A stretch of 10,284 bases of DNA from JBKGYG01 sp046546235. Lineage in GTDB: Bacteria > Bacillota > Clostridia > Lachnospirales > DSM-24629. The stretch is from the NCBI GenBank assembly GCA_046546235.1, contig JBKGYG010000062.1:1-10284 (forward strand), in the 5' to 3' direction. Within the stretch, counting starts at the first letter, position 1, and every line of letters starts with the position of its first letter. This document shows, in pieces, positions 1-6,397 of the stretch. A program made the translations under genes and the position numbers. The notes beneath the pieces are model-generated. The model did not search any database. It had not been told where the DNA came from and saw only the letters and a program-made list of their open reading frames with translations.

Positions 1-815
1 TAGGCAAAGTTGAAAAAGTTATAAATACTTATAATAAAGCTTTGGAGATTTTCCCGAATGAAGAAAAAGTTTTTTATGAAAAAGGTTTGTTTTTAAATAT
101 AATAAAACAGTATGAAGAAGCAGTTAAATCATTTGATAAAACATTAGAAATAGATGATAAATTTGGTTTGGCATTCAATCATCGTGGAATAAGTTATCTT
201 AATCTGGGGGAAACTGAATTAGCAAAAGCTGATTTTGATAAAGCAAAAGAATTGTTAGAAGAAGATGAAATTGATATATATTATGGAAAATATTATGAAT
301 CTATTGGAGAAGGAGAAAAAGCACTTGATATTTATAATGAAACTATAAAATCATTTAATAATGGGAAAGCATACCTTTTTAGAGGACAAATATACTATAA
401 TAATAAAGATACTAATAAGGCAATAAATGATTTTAAAGATGCACAAGAAAAAGGAGAATATGAAGCATCTGCTTATCTTGGCAATATATATTATGAACAA
501 AAAAACTATAAAGAAGCTAGAGATAATTTTAATAAATATATTGAAAATGACCAAAGCTCTCCTTGGATTTATAATAGGTTAGGATTGATTAATATTGAGC
601 TAAAAGATTATGAAAGCTCTTTAATGTACTTTCAAAAGGCAAATGAATTAGAACCAAAAGACATAGAAATATTATTTAATATTGCTAGTACATATGAGTT
701 TTTAAATGACTATGAAAAGGCTAAAATATATATAGAAAAGATATTAGATATACAACCAAATGATTCAGAAGCTATAAGAGAATTAACATATATTAATTCA
801 AAACTTAATGATTAA
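1..815 (+). CDS. TPR-repeat protein, 3' part (5' end outside window)
   Basis: The reading frame is open from base 3, and its first codons already read as TPR helix (Lys-Val-Glu-Lys-Val-Ile, then Tyr-Asn-Lys-Ala-Leu). The gene therefore begins before the window, and the TTG at 42 is not a credible start. About 270 residues are visible. They consist of roughly eight degenerate 34-residue tetratricopeptide repeats with the usual Tyr/Ala/Gly/Ala-Leu spacing, for example 'AFNHRGISYLNLG', 'AYLGNIYYEQKNYKEA' and 'IYNRLGLINIELKDYESS'. There is no signal peptide or membrane segment in the visible part, and it is rich in Glu, Lys, Tyr and Asn. TPR solenoids are protein-binding scaffolds and the partner cannot be read from sequence. 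The gene ends 40 bases before hflX with no terminator between them, so co-transcription is likely. An upstream domain may exist outside the window. Confidence 0.85.
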   Translation, partial: GKVEKVINTYNKALEIFPNEEKVFYEKGLFLNIIKQYEEAVKSFDKTLEIDDKFGLAFNHRGISYLNLGETELAKADFDKAKELLEEDEIDIYYGKYYESIGEGEKALDIYNETIKSFNNGKAYLFRGQIYYNNKDTNKAINDFKDAQEKGEYEASAYLGNIYYEQKNYKEARDNFNKYIENDQSSPWIYNRLGLINIELKDYESSLMYFQKANELEPKDIEILFNIASTYEFLNDYEKAKIYIEKILDIQPNDSEAIRELTYINSKLND

Positions 816-855
816 TTATTAGAAACCAAGGCTTAGAGATGAAAAGAGGGATACT

Positions 856-2112
856 ATGGAGGAATTAACATTTGATAATAAAGAGTTTTCTGAGAGACTC
901 ATTTTAGTTGCAATATCATTTCAAAATGAAGATACAGAAGATTCATTATTAGAATTAGAAGATTTGGTAAAGACAGCTGGAGCAACTGTTGTTGGTAAAA
1001 TAACTCAGAAACGAGAAGGTATTCATCCTGCAACTTATGTAGGGAAGGGAAAAGTTCAAGAGATAAAAGAGCAAATAAATATTTTAAATGCATCTGGAAT
1101 AGTATGTGATGATGAATTATCTCCTGCACAAATTAAAAACCTTGAAGAGGTACTAGAAACCAAAATAATAGATAGAACAATGATAATACTAGATATATTT
1201 GCAAAAAGGGCTCATACAAAAGAAGGTATAATACAAGTTGAACTTGCTCAACTAAAATATCGTTTAACTCGTCTTGTAGGATTAGGTAAATCTTTATCAA
1301 GACTAGGTGGAGGAATTGGGACAAGAGGACCTGGTGAAAAAAAGTTAGAGGTTGATCGAAGACATATTAGAAATAGAATAAGCCATTTATCTAACTCTTT
1401 AGAAGAAATAAAAAAACACCGAGATCTTATTAGAGAACAAAGAAATAAGAATAAAATACCAATTATTGCAATAGTTGGTTATACTAATGCAGGAAAATCA
1501 ACTTTACTTAATAAACTAACTGATGCAAAGGTATTAGAAGAGGACAAGTTGTTTGCTACTTTAGATCCAACAACAAGACAATTGCAATTACCTAGTGGAC
1601 GTCAAGTTTTAATAACTGATACAGTTGGTTTTATTAGAAAATTACCTCACCATTTAATTGAAGCCTTTCAAGGTACTTTGGAAGAAGCGAAATATGCAGA
1701 TATACTAATAAATGTTGTTGATAGCTCTAATCACCAAGCAGAAAAGCATATGCATGTTGTTTATCAAACTTTAAAAGATTTGGAGGCATTTGATAAACCT
1801 ATAATTACTGTTTTTAACAAACAGGATAAGGTAGACAATCATGTTTATTTAAAAGATTTGAAAGCAAATAAAACAATATTGGCTTCAATAGTTAAAAATC
1901 AAGGAATTAATGAATTATTAGATAGTATAGAAGATATGTTAAGAGAACAACAACAATATGTTGAAATGATAATACCTTATCAGGAAGGGAGTTTACTACA
2001 GGATATTAGGAATTATGGAGAGATAAACAAAGAAGAGTACAAAAATGAAGGTGTGTTAGTTAAAGCATATGTTTCTAAAGACTTTTATAATAAAGTAAAA
2101 AAATATGTATAG
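856..2112 (+). CDS. hflX: GTPase HflX
   Basis: A 418-residue protein with the full HflX layout. The N-terminal HflX domain (about 15-110) contains 'HPATYVGKGKVQEI'. A linker helix region (about 115-200) carries the family hallmark GGGIGTRGPGEKKLEVDRR (151-169). A TRAFAC-class GTPase domain follows: G1 GYTNAGKS (208-215), G3 DTVG (255-258) followed by 'FIRKLPHHLIEAF', and G4 NKQD (321-324). A short C-terminal domain ends the protein. HflX is a cytoplasmic GTPase that binds the 50S subunit and, in studied bacteria, splits or rescues stalled 70S ribosomes under stress. The length is typical. AAGAGGG lies a few bases before the ATG at 856. The gene follows the TPR gene closely and probably shares its transcript; possible termination is at 2197-2220. 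No key GTPase residue is missing. Confidence 0.96.
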   Translation: MEELTFDNKEFSERLILVAISFQNEDTEDSLLELEDLVKTAGATVVGKITQKREGIHPATYVGKGKVQEIKEQINILNASGIVCDDELSPAQIKNLEEVLETKIIDRTMIILDIFAKRAHTKEGIIQVELAQLKYRLTRLVGLGKSLSRLGGGIGTRGPGEKKLEVDRRHIRNRISHLSNSLEEIKKHRDLIREQRNKNKIPIIAIVGYTNAGKSTLLNKLTDAKVLEEDKLFATLDPTTRQLQLPSGRQVLITDTVGFIRKLPHHLIEAFQGTLEEAKYADILINVVDSSNHQAEKHMHVVYQTLKDLEAFDKPIITVFNKQDKVDNHVYLKDLKANKTILASIVKNQGINELLDSIEDMLREQQQYVEMIIPYQEGSLLQDIRNYGEINKEEYKNEGVLVKAYVSKDFYNKVKKYV

Positions 2113-2151
2113 ATATGATAGGAGCTATTAATAAAAAATCAATAGGTAATA

Positions 2152-2179
2152 TTGACTATATCTATTAACACTATATATT
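2152..2179 (+). promoter_or_regulatory. Candidate sigma-A promoter P1 of nrdD, -10 inside the NrdR box
   Basis: TTGACT (2152-2157), a 16-base spacer and TATATT (2174-2179). The -10 lies within the NrdR box at 2168-2183, the expected arrangement for repression. The start point would be near 2186, giving a leader of about 100 bases that includes the hairpin at 2197-2220. Predicted by eye only. Confidence 0.5.
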
Positions 2180-2183
2180 GTGG
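2168..2183. promoter_or_regulatory. NrdR box 1
   Basis: ACACTATATATTGTGG matches the known NrdR operator consensus (ACACWATATATWGTGT) at 15 of 16 positions. It lies 110 bases upstream of nrdD. NrdR is the zinc-finger/ATP-cone repressor of ribonucleotide reductase genes, so site and downstream gene agree. Confidence 0.8.
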
Positions 2184-2196
2184 TGAATAAAAAATC

Positions 2197-2220
2197 ACAT
2201 CACATTATGTGGTGTTTTTT
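2197..2220 (+). terminator. Terminator-like hairpin after hflX
   Basis: ACATCACA (2197-2204) pairs with TGTGGTGT (2208-2215), an 8-bp stem with one G-U pair and a 3-base loop. The last stem T begins a run of six T (2215-2220). It could end the hflX transcript or attenuate transcripts from P1. It overlaps NrdR box 2, which is itself palindromic, so it may be only an operator that looks like a terminator. Confidence 0.55.
2200..2215. promoter_or_regulatory. Weaker NrdR box 2
   Basis: TCACATTATGTGGTGT matches the NrdR consensus at 12 of 16 positions and starts exactly 32 bp after box 1. Tandem NrdR boxes usually sit about 31-32 bp apart, so both copies would face the same side of the helix. The same bases form the hairpin of the possible terminator, so the two readings compete. 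Confidence 0.5.
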
Positions 2221-2222
2221 CG

Positions 2223-2251
2223 TTGACCTTGATGTCATGATATGGTATTAT
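2223..2251 (+). promoter_or_regulatory. Candidate sigma-A promoter P2 of nrdD
   Basis: TTGACC (2223-2228), an ideal 17-base spacer and TATTAT (2246-2251). It starts downstream of the hairpin and of both NrdR boxes. It would give a leader of about 35 bases including the AAAGGGG ribosome-binding site near 2275. Confidence 0.65.
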
Positions 2252-2292
2252 AGTTTTAGGCAAAACCAATACAGAAAGGGGTAAGGTGTTTT

Positions 2293-4671
2293 ATGTTTGA
2301 GGTAGTAAAAAGAGATGGAGAAGTCACTAATTTTGATTTAATGAAGATTAAGGAAGCAATCACCAAAGCCTTTAATGCAACTAGAAAGAGTTTTAATGAT
2401 GCTATACTTGATATGTTAGTTTTGAGGGTTACTGCTGATTTTCAAGAAAAAATTTCAGATCACCTTATTCATGTAGAGGATATTCAAGATAGTGTGGAAA
2501 TAATTTTAGAACAATCAGGATATACAGATGTTGCGAAAGCATATATTTTATATCGTAAACAACGAGAAAAAATAAGAAATATGAAATCTACTATTTTGGA
2601 TTATAAAGATATCGTAAACAATTATGTTACGGAAGAAGATTGGCGAGTTAAGGAAAATTCAACTGTTACTTATTCTGTAGGAGGATTAATTTTACATAAT
2701 TCAGGAGCTATAACAGCTAATTATTGGTTATCAGAGATATATGATGATGAAATAGCAAATGCTCATAGAAATGGTGATATACATATTCACGATTTATCTA
2801 TGTTAACAGGATATTGTGCAGGATGGTCGTTACGTCAACTTATAGAAGATGGGCTTGGTGGTATTCCTGGTAAGATTACTTCAGCACCTGCTAGCCATTT
2901 ATCAACATTATGTAATCAAATGGTTAATTTTTTAGGAATTATGCAAAATGAATGGGCTGGAGCTCAAGCATTTTCATCCTTTGATACATACTTAGCGCCC
3001 TTTGTAAAAATAGATAATCTTTCATATAAAGAAGTAAAACAATGTATTCAGTCATTTGTGTTTGGAGTAAATACACCAAGTAGATGGGGAACGCAATCAC
3101 CTTTTTCTAATATTACATTAGATTGGATTGTTCCTAATGATTTAGCGGAACTAGATGCTTTAGTTGGTGGACAGCCTCAAGATTTTAAATATAAAGATTG
3201 TCAAAAAGAGATGGATATGATTAATAAAGCTTTTATTGAGATAATGATTGAAGGGGATGCTCAAGGAAGAGGTTTCCAATATCCTATTCCTACATATTCC
3301 ATTACAAGAGATTTTGATTGGTCAGAAACAGAGAATAATAAATTATTATTTGAAATGACAGCAAAATATGGAACTCCTTATTTTTCTAACTATGTAAATA
3401 GTGATATGGAGCCAAGTGATATTAGAAGTATGTGTTGTCGTCTGAGGTTGGATTTGAGAGAATTAAGAAAGAAATCTGGAGGATATTTTGGTTCTGGAGA
3501 GAGTACAGGTTCTATAGGTGTTGTTACTTTGAATTTGCCAAGAATAGCTTATTTATCGAAAGACGAAGAAGAATTCTTTAGACTTATTGATCATAGAATG
3601 GATATTGCAGCAAGATCATTAAAAATAAAAAGAGATGTAGTATCTAAATTATTAAAAGAGGGGCTTTATCCTTATACAAGAAGGTATTTAGGTAATTTTA
3701 ATAATCATTTTTCAACTATTGGGCTTCTTGGGATGAATGAAGTAGGCTTAAATGCAAAGTGGCTAGGAAACGATTTAACTGATTTAGAAACACAACAATT
3801 TGGATTAAAAGTTTTAGACTATATGAGAGAACGTTTATCTGATTTCCAAGAAAAATATGGTGATTTATATAACCTAGAAGCTACACCAGCAGAATCAACA
3901 AGTTATAGATTAGCAAAATATGATAAAAAGCGTTGGAAAGACATTAAAACCGCTGGGAAAAAAGGAGACACACCATATTATACAAATAGCTCTCATTTGC
4001 CAGTAGATTATACAACCGATGTATTTGAAGCTTTAGATATCCAAGATCAATTTCAGACTAGATATACTTCCGGAACAGTTTTCCATGCATTCTTAGGAGA
4101 AAAACTTCCTGATTGGAAGGCAGCAGCGAAACTTGTTAGATCCATTGCTGATAATTATAGGTTGCCTTATTATACTTTATCGCCAACATATTCAATATGT
4201 AAAACTCATGGTTATATAAGTGGAGAGATTTATGAATGTCCAGAGTGTGGTAAAAAAACAGAGGTGTATAGTAGAATAACTGGATACTATAGACCAGTAC
4301 AACATTGGAATGATGGCAAAGCACAAGAGTTTGAAAACAGAAGGGAATATGAACCTAAAAAATCAGCACTTAAAATAGAAAAAGATTGGGAAAAAAGCAC
4401 AAAAGATGAAGTAGCAGTAACAGTATTAAATGACGTAAAAGAAAAATATCTTTTTACTACAAAAACTTGTCCGAATTGTCATGTTGCTAAGGATTTCTTG
4501 AAAAATGATCGGATTAAAGTTCTTGATTCAGAGGAACATGTGGAACTTGCTAATCAATATAAAATAATGCAAGCGCCTACTTTAGTAATAATTGATGGTG
4601 GCAAAGTAAATAAATATACTGGTTTGTCAGATATTAGAAGATATGTAGAAGATGAAGAATTAGATGCATAA
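2293..4671 (+). CDS. nrdD: Anaerobic ribonucleoside-triphosphate reductase NrdD with fused C-terminal glutaredoxin-like domain
   Basis: A 792-residue class III ribonucleotide reductase, the oxygen-sensitive glycyl-radical enzyme converting NTPs to dNTPs. Domains in order: an ATP-cone allosteric domain (about 2-90, 'VVKRDGEVTNFD'); the ten-stranded barrel catalytic domain (about 110-630) with 'GDIHIHDLSMLTGYCAGWSL' (161-180, Cys175) and adjacent Cys381-Cys382, one of them probably the thiyl-radical cysteine; a zinc site built from Cys636, His639, Cys649 and Cys652; and the glycyl-radical loop RITGYYRP with Gly664. A charged linker (about 683-715) leads to a thioredoxin-fold domain (about 716-792) with redox motif CPNC (726-729) and cis-proline Pro762. 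The activase NrdG is needed to make the radical, but its gene is not in this window. NrdR sites lie upstream, and thyA follows 62 bases after the stop. Confidence 0.96.
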   Translation: MFEVVKRDGEVTNFDLMKIKEAITKAFNATRKSFNDAILDMLVLRVTADFQEKISDHLIHVEDIQDSVEIILEQSGYTDVAKAYILYRKQREKIRNMKSTILDYKDIVNNYVTEEDWRVKENSTVTYSVGGLILHNSGAITANYWLSEIYDDEIANAHRNGDIHIHDLSMLTGYCAGWSLRQLIEDGLGGIPGKITSAPASHLSTLCNQMVNFLGIMQNEWAGAQAFSSFDTYLAPFVKIDNLSYKEVKQCIQSFVFGVNTPSRWGTQSPFSNITLDWIVPNDLAELDALVGGQPQDFKYKDCQKEMDMINKAFIEIMIEGDAQGRGFQYPIPTYSITRDFDWSETENNKLLFEMTAKYGTPYFSNYVNSDMEPSDIRSMCCRLRLDLRELRKKSGGYFGSGESTGSIGVVTLNLPRIAYLSKDEEEFFRLIDHRMDIAARSLKIKRDVVSKLLKEGLYPYTRRYLGNFNNHFSTIGLLGMNEVGLNAKWLGNDLTDLETQQFGLKVLDYMRERLSDFQEKYGDLYNLEATPAESTSYRLAKYDKKRWKDIKTAGKKGDTPYYTNSSHLPVDYTTDVFEALDIQDQFQTRYTSGTVFHAFLGEKLPDWKAAAKLVRSIADNYRLPYYTLSPTYSICKTHGYISGEIYECPECGKKTEVYSRITGYYRPVQHWNDGKAQEFENRREYEPKKSALKIEKDWEKSTKDEVAVTVLNDVKEKYLFTTKTCPNCHVAKDFLKNDRIKVLDSEEHVELANQYKIMQAPTLVIIDGGKVNKYTGLSDIRRYVEDEELDA

Positions 4672-4678
4672 TAATGTT

Positions 4679-4709
4679 GGGAGGTAACTAATTGTTACCT
4701 CTCTTTGTT
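4679..4709 (+). terminator. Hairpin between nrdD and thyA
   Basis: GAGGTAAC (4681-4688) pairs perfectly with GTTACCTC (4694-4701) around TAATT. It extends by a G-T and a G-C pair at the base (4679-4680 with 4702-4703) and is followed by only a weak T-rich run (TTTGTT). No convincing promoter lies between it and thyA. It could be a partial terminator or an RNA-processing hairpin that lowers thyA-dfr expression relative to nrdD. Confidence 0.5.
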
Positions 4710-4733
4710 AATAAAAGTTAGGAGTTGGATTAA

Positions 4734-5564
4734 ATGAGTTATTCGGATACGATATTTATTAATATGTGTCAAGATATAATAAATAATGGATATAGTTCAG
4801 AAGGACAAAAAGTTAGGCCTAAATGGAAAGATGGGGAAGAAGCTCATACCATTAAACAATTTGGAGTAGTTAATAGATATGATTTATCTAAGGAATTTCC
4901 AATATTAACTTTAAGGCCAACTAATTACAAAGCAGCCATAGATGAAATTTTGTGGATATGGCAAAAAAAATCAAATAATGTTAATGAGCTTAATAGTCGC
5001 ATATGGGATAGTTGGGCCGATGAAAAAGGTTCAATTGGAAAGGCATATGGTTATCAATTAGGGGTAAAACATAAATATAAAGAAGGAATCTTTGATCAAG
5101 TGGATAGAGTTTTATATGATTTAGAGCATAATCCTTATAGTAGAAGAATAATGACCAATATATATGTTCATCAGGATTTGTGCGAAATGAACTTGTATCC
5201 TTGTGCATATAGCGTTACTTTTAATGTTACAGATAATAAATTAAACGCTATTCTAAACCAACGTTCACAGGATGTTTTAGTCGCAAACAATTGGAATGTT
5301 GTTCAATATGCTGCGTTAGTACATATGTTTGCACAGGTAAGTGGTTTGGAAGTTGGGCAATTAGTACATGTTATTGCTGATGCGCACATTTATGATCGGC
5401 ATATACCGTTAGTTAAGGAACTTATATCAAGAACTTCTTATGATGCCCCCAAATTAGTTATTAATAAAGATGTTAAAAGTTTTTATGATTTTAAAGTTAA
5501 TGATTTTGAATTGATTAATTATAAAAGAGGTTCACAAATAAAAAATATACCAGTAGCAGTATAA
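4734..5564 (+). CDS. thyA: Thymidylate synthase ThyA
   Basis: A 276-residue folate-dependent thymidylate synthase that methylates dUMP to dTMP using 5,10-methylene-tetrahydrofolate, which leaves as dihydrofolate. Visible signatures are the paired arginines in 'YSRRIMTNIY' (135-144), the catalytic cysteine Cys157 in 'LYPCAYS', the phosphate-binding QRSQD (176-180), the nucleotide-binding stretch 'ANNWNVVQYAAL' (184-195) and 'AHIYDRH' (217-223). The C-terminus is PVAV, as expected for the tail that closes over the active site. Residue 158 after the catalytic Cys is Ala, where the E. coli type has His. GGAG precedes the ATG. The DHFR gene follows 17 bases later, so the two are surely co-transcribed and functionally coupled. 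Confidence 0.96.
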   Translation: MSYSDTIFINMCQDIINNGYSSEGQKVRPKWKDGEEAHTIKQFGVVNRYDLSKEFPILTLRPTNYKAAIDEILWIWQKKSNNVNELNSRIWDSWADEKGSIGKAYGYQLGVKHKYKEGIFDQVDRVLYDLEHNPYSRRIMTNIYVHQDLCEMNLYPCAYSVTFNVTDNKLNAILNQRSQDVLVANNWNVVQYAALVHMFAQVSGLEVGQLVHVIADAHIYDRHIPLVKELISRTSYDAPKLVINKDVKSFYDFKVNDFELINYKRGSQIKNIPVAV

Positions 5565-5581
5565 AAAAGTGAGGGTTAACA

Positions 5582-6073
5582 ATGAATTGTATAGTAGTTG
5601 TGGAAAAGAGTTGGGGGATAGGATATAAAGGAGATTTATTGACTTATCTACCTGGTGATTTAAAACATTTTAAAGAAAAGACTAAAGGGAAAACTGTTGT
5701 AATGGGGCGAAAAACTCTATTTACATTTCCAAATCAAAAGCCCTTACCTAAGAGAAATAATATTATATTGACAACTGATAATAATTTCCAATGTAAAGGG
5801 GCAACTATATATTATAGCATTGAAGAACTTATGAATGAATTAAAGGAGTATTCACAAGACGATATATTTGTTATAGGAGGAGAAAGTGTTTATAAGCAAA
5901 TGTTAAAATATTGTGATACTGCTTATGTGACAAAAATACATCAATTTTTTAGAGCAGATACGTTTTTTCCTAATTTAGATAAGGCTAAAGAATGGAAACT
6001 GATAGAAGAAAGTGAGGAGCAACAATATAGAGATATTAAGTATACATTTTGTGAATACACAAGAAATAAATAA
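5582..6073 (+). CDS. folA: Dihydrofolate reductase
   Basis: A 163-residue chromosomal-type DHFR that reduces dihydrofolate to tetrahydrofolate with NADPH, regenerating the cofactor ThyA oxidises. Features seen: the Met20-loop region 'WGIGYKGDLL' (11-20), the acidic active-site residue Asp26 in 'PGDLKHFK', the NADPH-binding 'VVMGRKTL' (39-46), the glycine-rich 'VIGGESVY' (97-104), and 'YVTKI' (115-119), which holds the conserved Thr contacting the active-site acid. Length is normal. GAGGG in the 17-base gap serves as the ribosome-binding site. A hairpin with a T run downstream (6168-6192) probably ends this transcript. The gene might be called dfrA or folA in databases. Confidence 0.95.
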   Translation: MNCIVVVEKSWGIGYKGDLLTYLPGDLKHFKEKTKGKTVVMGRKTLFTFPNQKPLPKRNNIILTTDNNFQCKGATIYYSIEELMNELKEYSQDDIFVIGGESVYKQMLKYCDTAYVTKIHQFFRADTFFPNLDKAKEWKLIEESEEQQYRDIKYTFCEYTRNK

Positions 6074-6167
6074 GATTAATGAAAAAGTCTTGTTCTTAAT
6101 TAGGAAAGTGCTACTTTTCAAGGTGCTTAGAACTTGTACCATGTAAAACACACCAATTTTTTGTAGG

Positions 6168-6192
6168 GGCGTATCACGATGCGCCTATTTTT
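6168..6192 (+). terminator. Terminator of the thyA-DHFR unit
   Basis: GGCGTAT (6168-6174) pairs with ATGCGCC (6179-6185) around CACG, seven pairs with one G-T. It is followed by TATTTTT. The outer bases (TAGG at 6164-6167, CCTA at 6184-6187) allow an alternative, longer imperfect palindrome typical of REP-like repeats, so the element may be a repeat that also acts as a terminator. Confidence 0.6.
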
Positions 6193-6215
6193 AATTAAGA
6201 GTATTCAAACAGCTG

Positions 6216-6254
6216 GGACAAATCGCGTTGCGAACGTGGAAGCCACTTTTGTCC
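6216..6254. repeat. 39-base three-way-junction palindromic element
   Basis: The outer stem GGACAAA (6216-6222) pairs with TTTGTCC (6248-6254), and G6215-T6255 can extend it. Inside lie hairpin TCGC-gtt-GCGA (6223-6233) and hairpin GTGG-aag-CCAC (6236-6246). Only the loops and three linker bases are unpaired. Such a dense fold suggests a small mobile palindromic repeat (REP/MITE-like) or a structured RNA. Copy number in the genome cannot be seen here. Confidence 0.5.
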
Positions 6255-6379
6255 TAAAATTATAGCGTATATATTTAGATGCATTTATTGATTCTGTAAC
6301 ATCTTCACGGTTTGCTTTTTCTTTAAAATGATTAGACATACATCAGATGGAATATAATAAAGATAGGATCAAAAACTCT

Positions 6380-6397
6380 AAAGGATGTGTATATATG
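6380..6397 (+). promoter_or_regulatory. Ribosome-binding site fixing the DUF6512 start
   Basis: AAAGGATG (6380-6387) lies about nine bases before ATG 6395. The earlier in-frame ATG at 6347 has no comparable site, and its extra 16 residues are polar and unlike the family N-terminus. Confidence 0.65.

Larger units (their letters stand above)
6074..6394. other. Gene-free stretch with two GC-rich palindromic elements
   Basis: This 321-base gap between the DHFR gene and the DUF6512 gene holds three things: a short weak hairpin near 6102-6117 (GAAAGT/ACTTTTC), the terminator/REP-like hairpin at 6164-6192, and the compact three-way junction at 6216-6254. The last two are visibly richer in G/C than the surroundings, which suggests inserted repeats. 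A minus-strand reading frame of 44 codons (6205-6339) crosses the junction but has no clear ribosome-binding site. A poor candidate promoter (TTGTCC 6249-6254, 17 bases, TATTTA 6272-6277) could serve the DUF6512 gene. Confidence 0.6.

Noticed and set aside
42..44. TTG at 42 as start of the TPR gene
   Set aside because: The frame is open upstream to the window edge and the upstream codons continue the TPR helix pattern, so the gene is truncated by the window.
351..554. Minus-strand hydrophobic frame opposite the TPR gene
   Set aside because: It is the antisense of a clear A/T-rich coding region, low-complexity Ile/Phe, with no ribosome-binding site.
4136..4324. Minus-strand frame opposite the nrdD zinc and glycyl-radical region
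   Set aside because: It is antisense to the most conserved part of NrdD; the protein has no recognisable features. The same applies to minus-strand frames at 899-1129, 1133-1324, 4990-5208 and 7052-7321.
6216..6254. tRNA or hammerhead-type ribozyme
   Set aside because: The cloverleaf-like fold is far too short for a tRNA and lacks an anticodon arm and T-loop; the conserved hammerhead core bases are absent.
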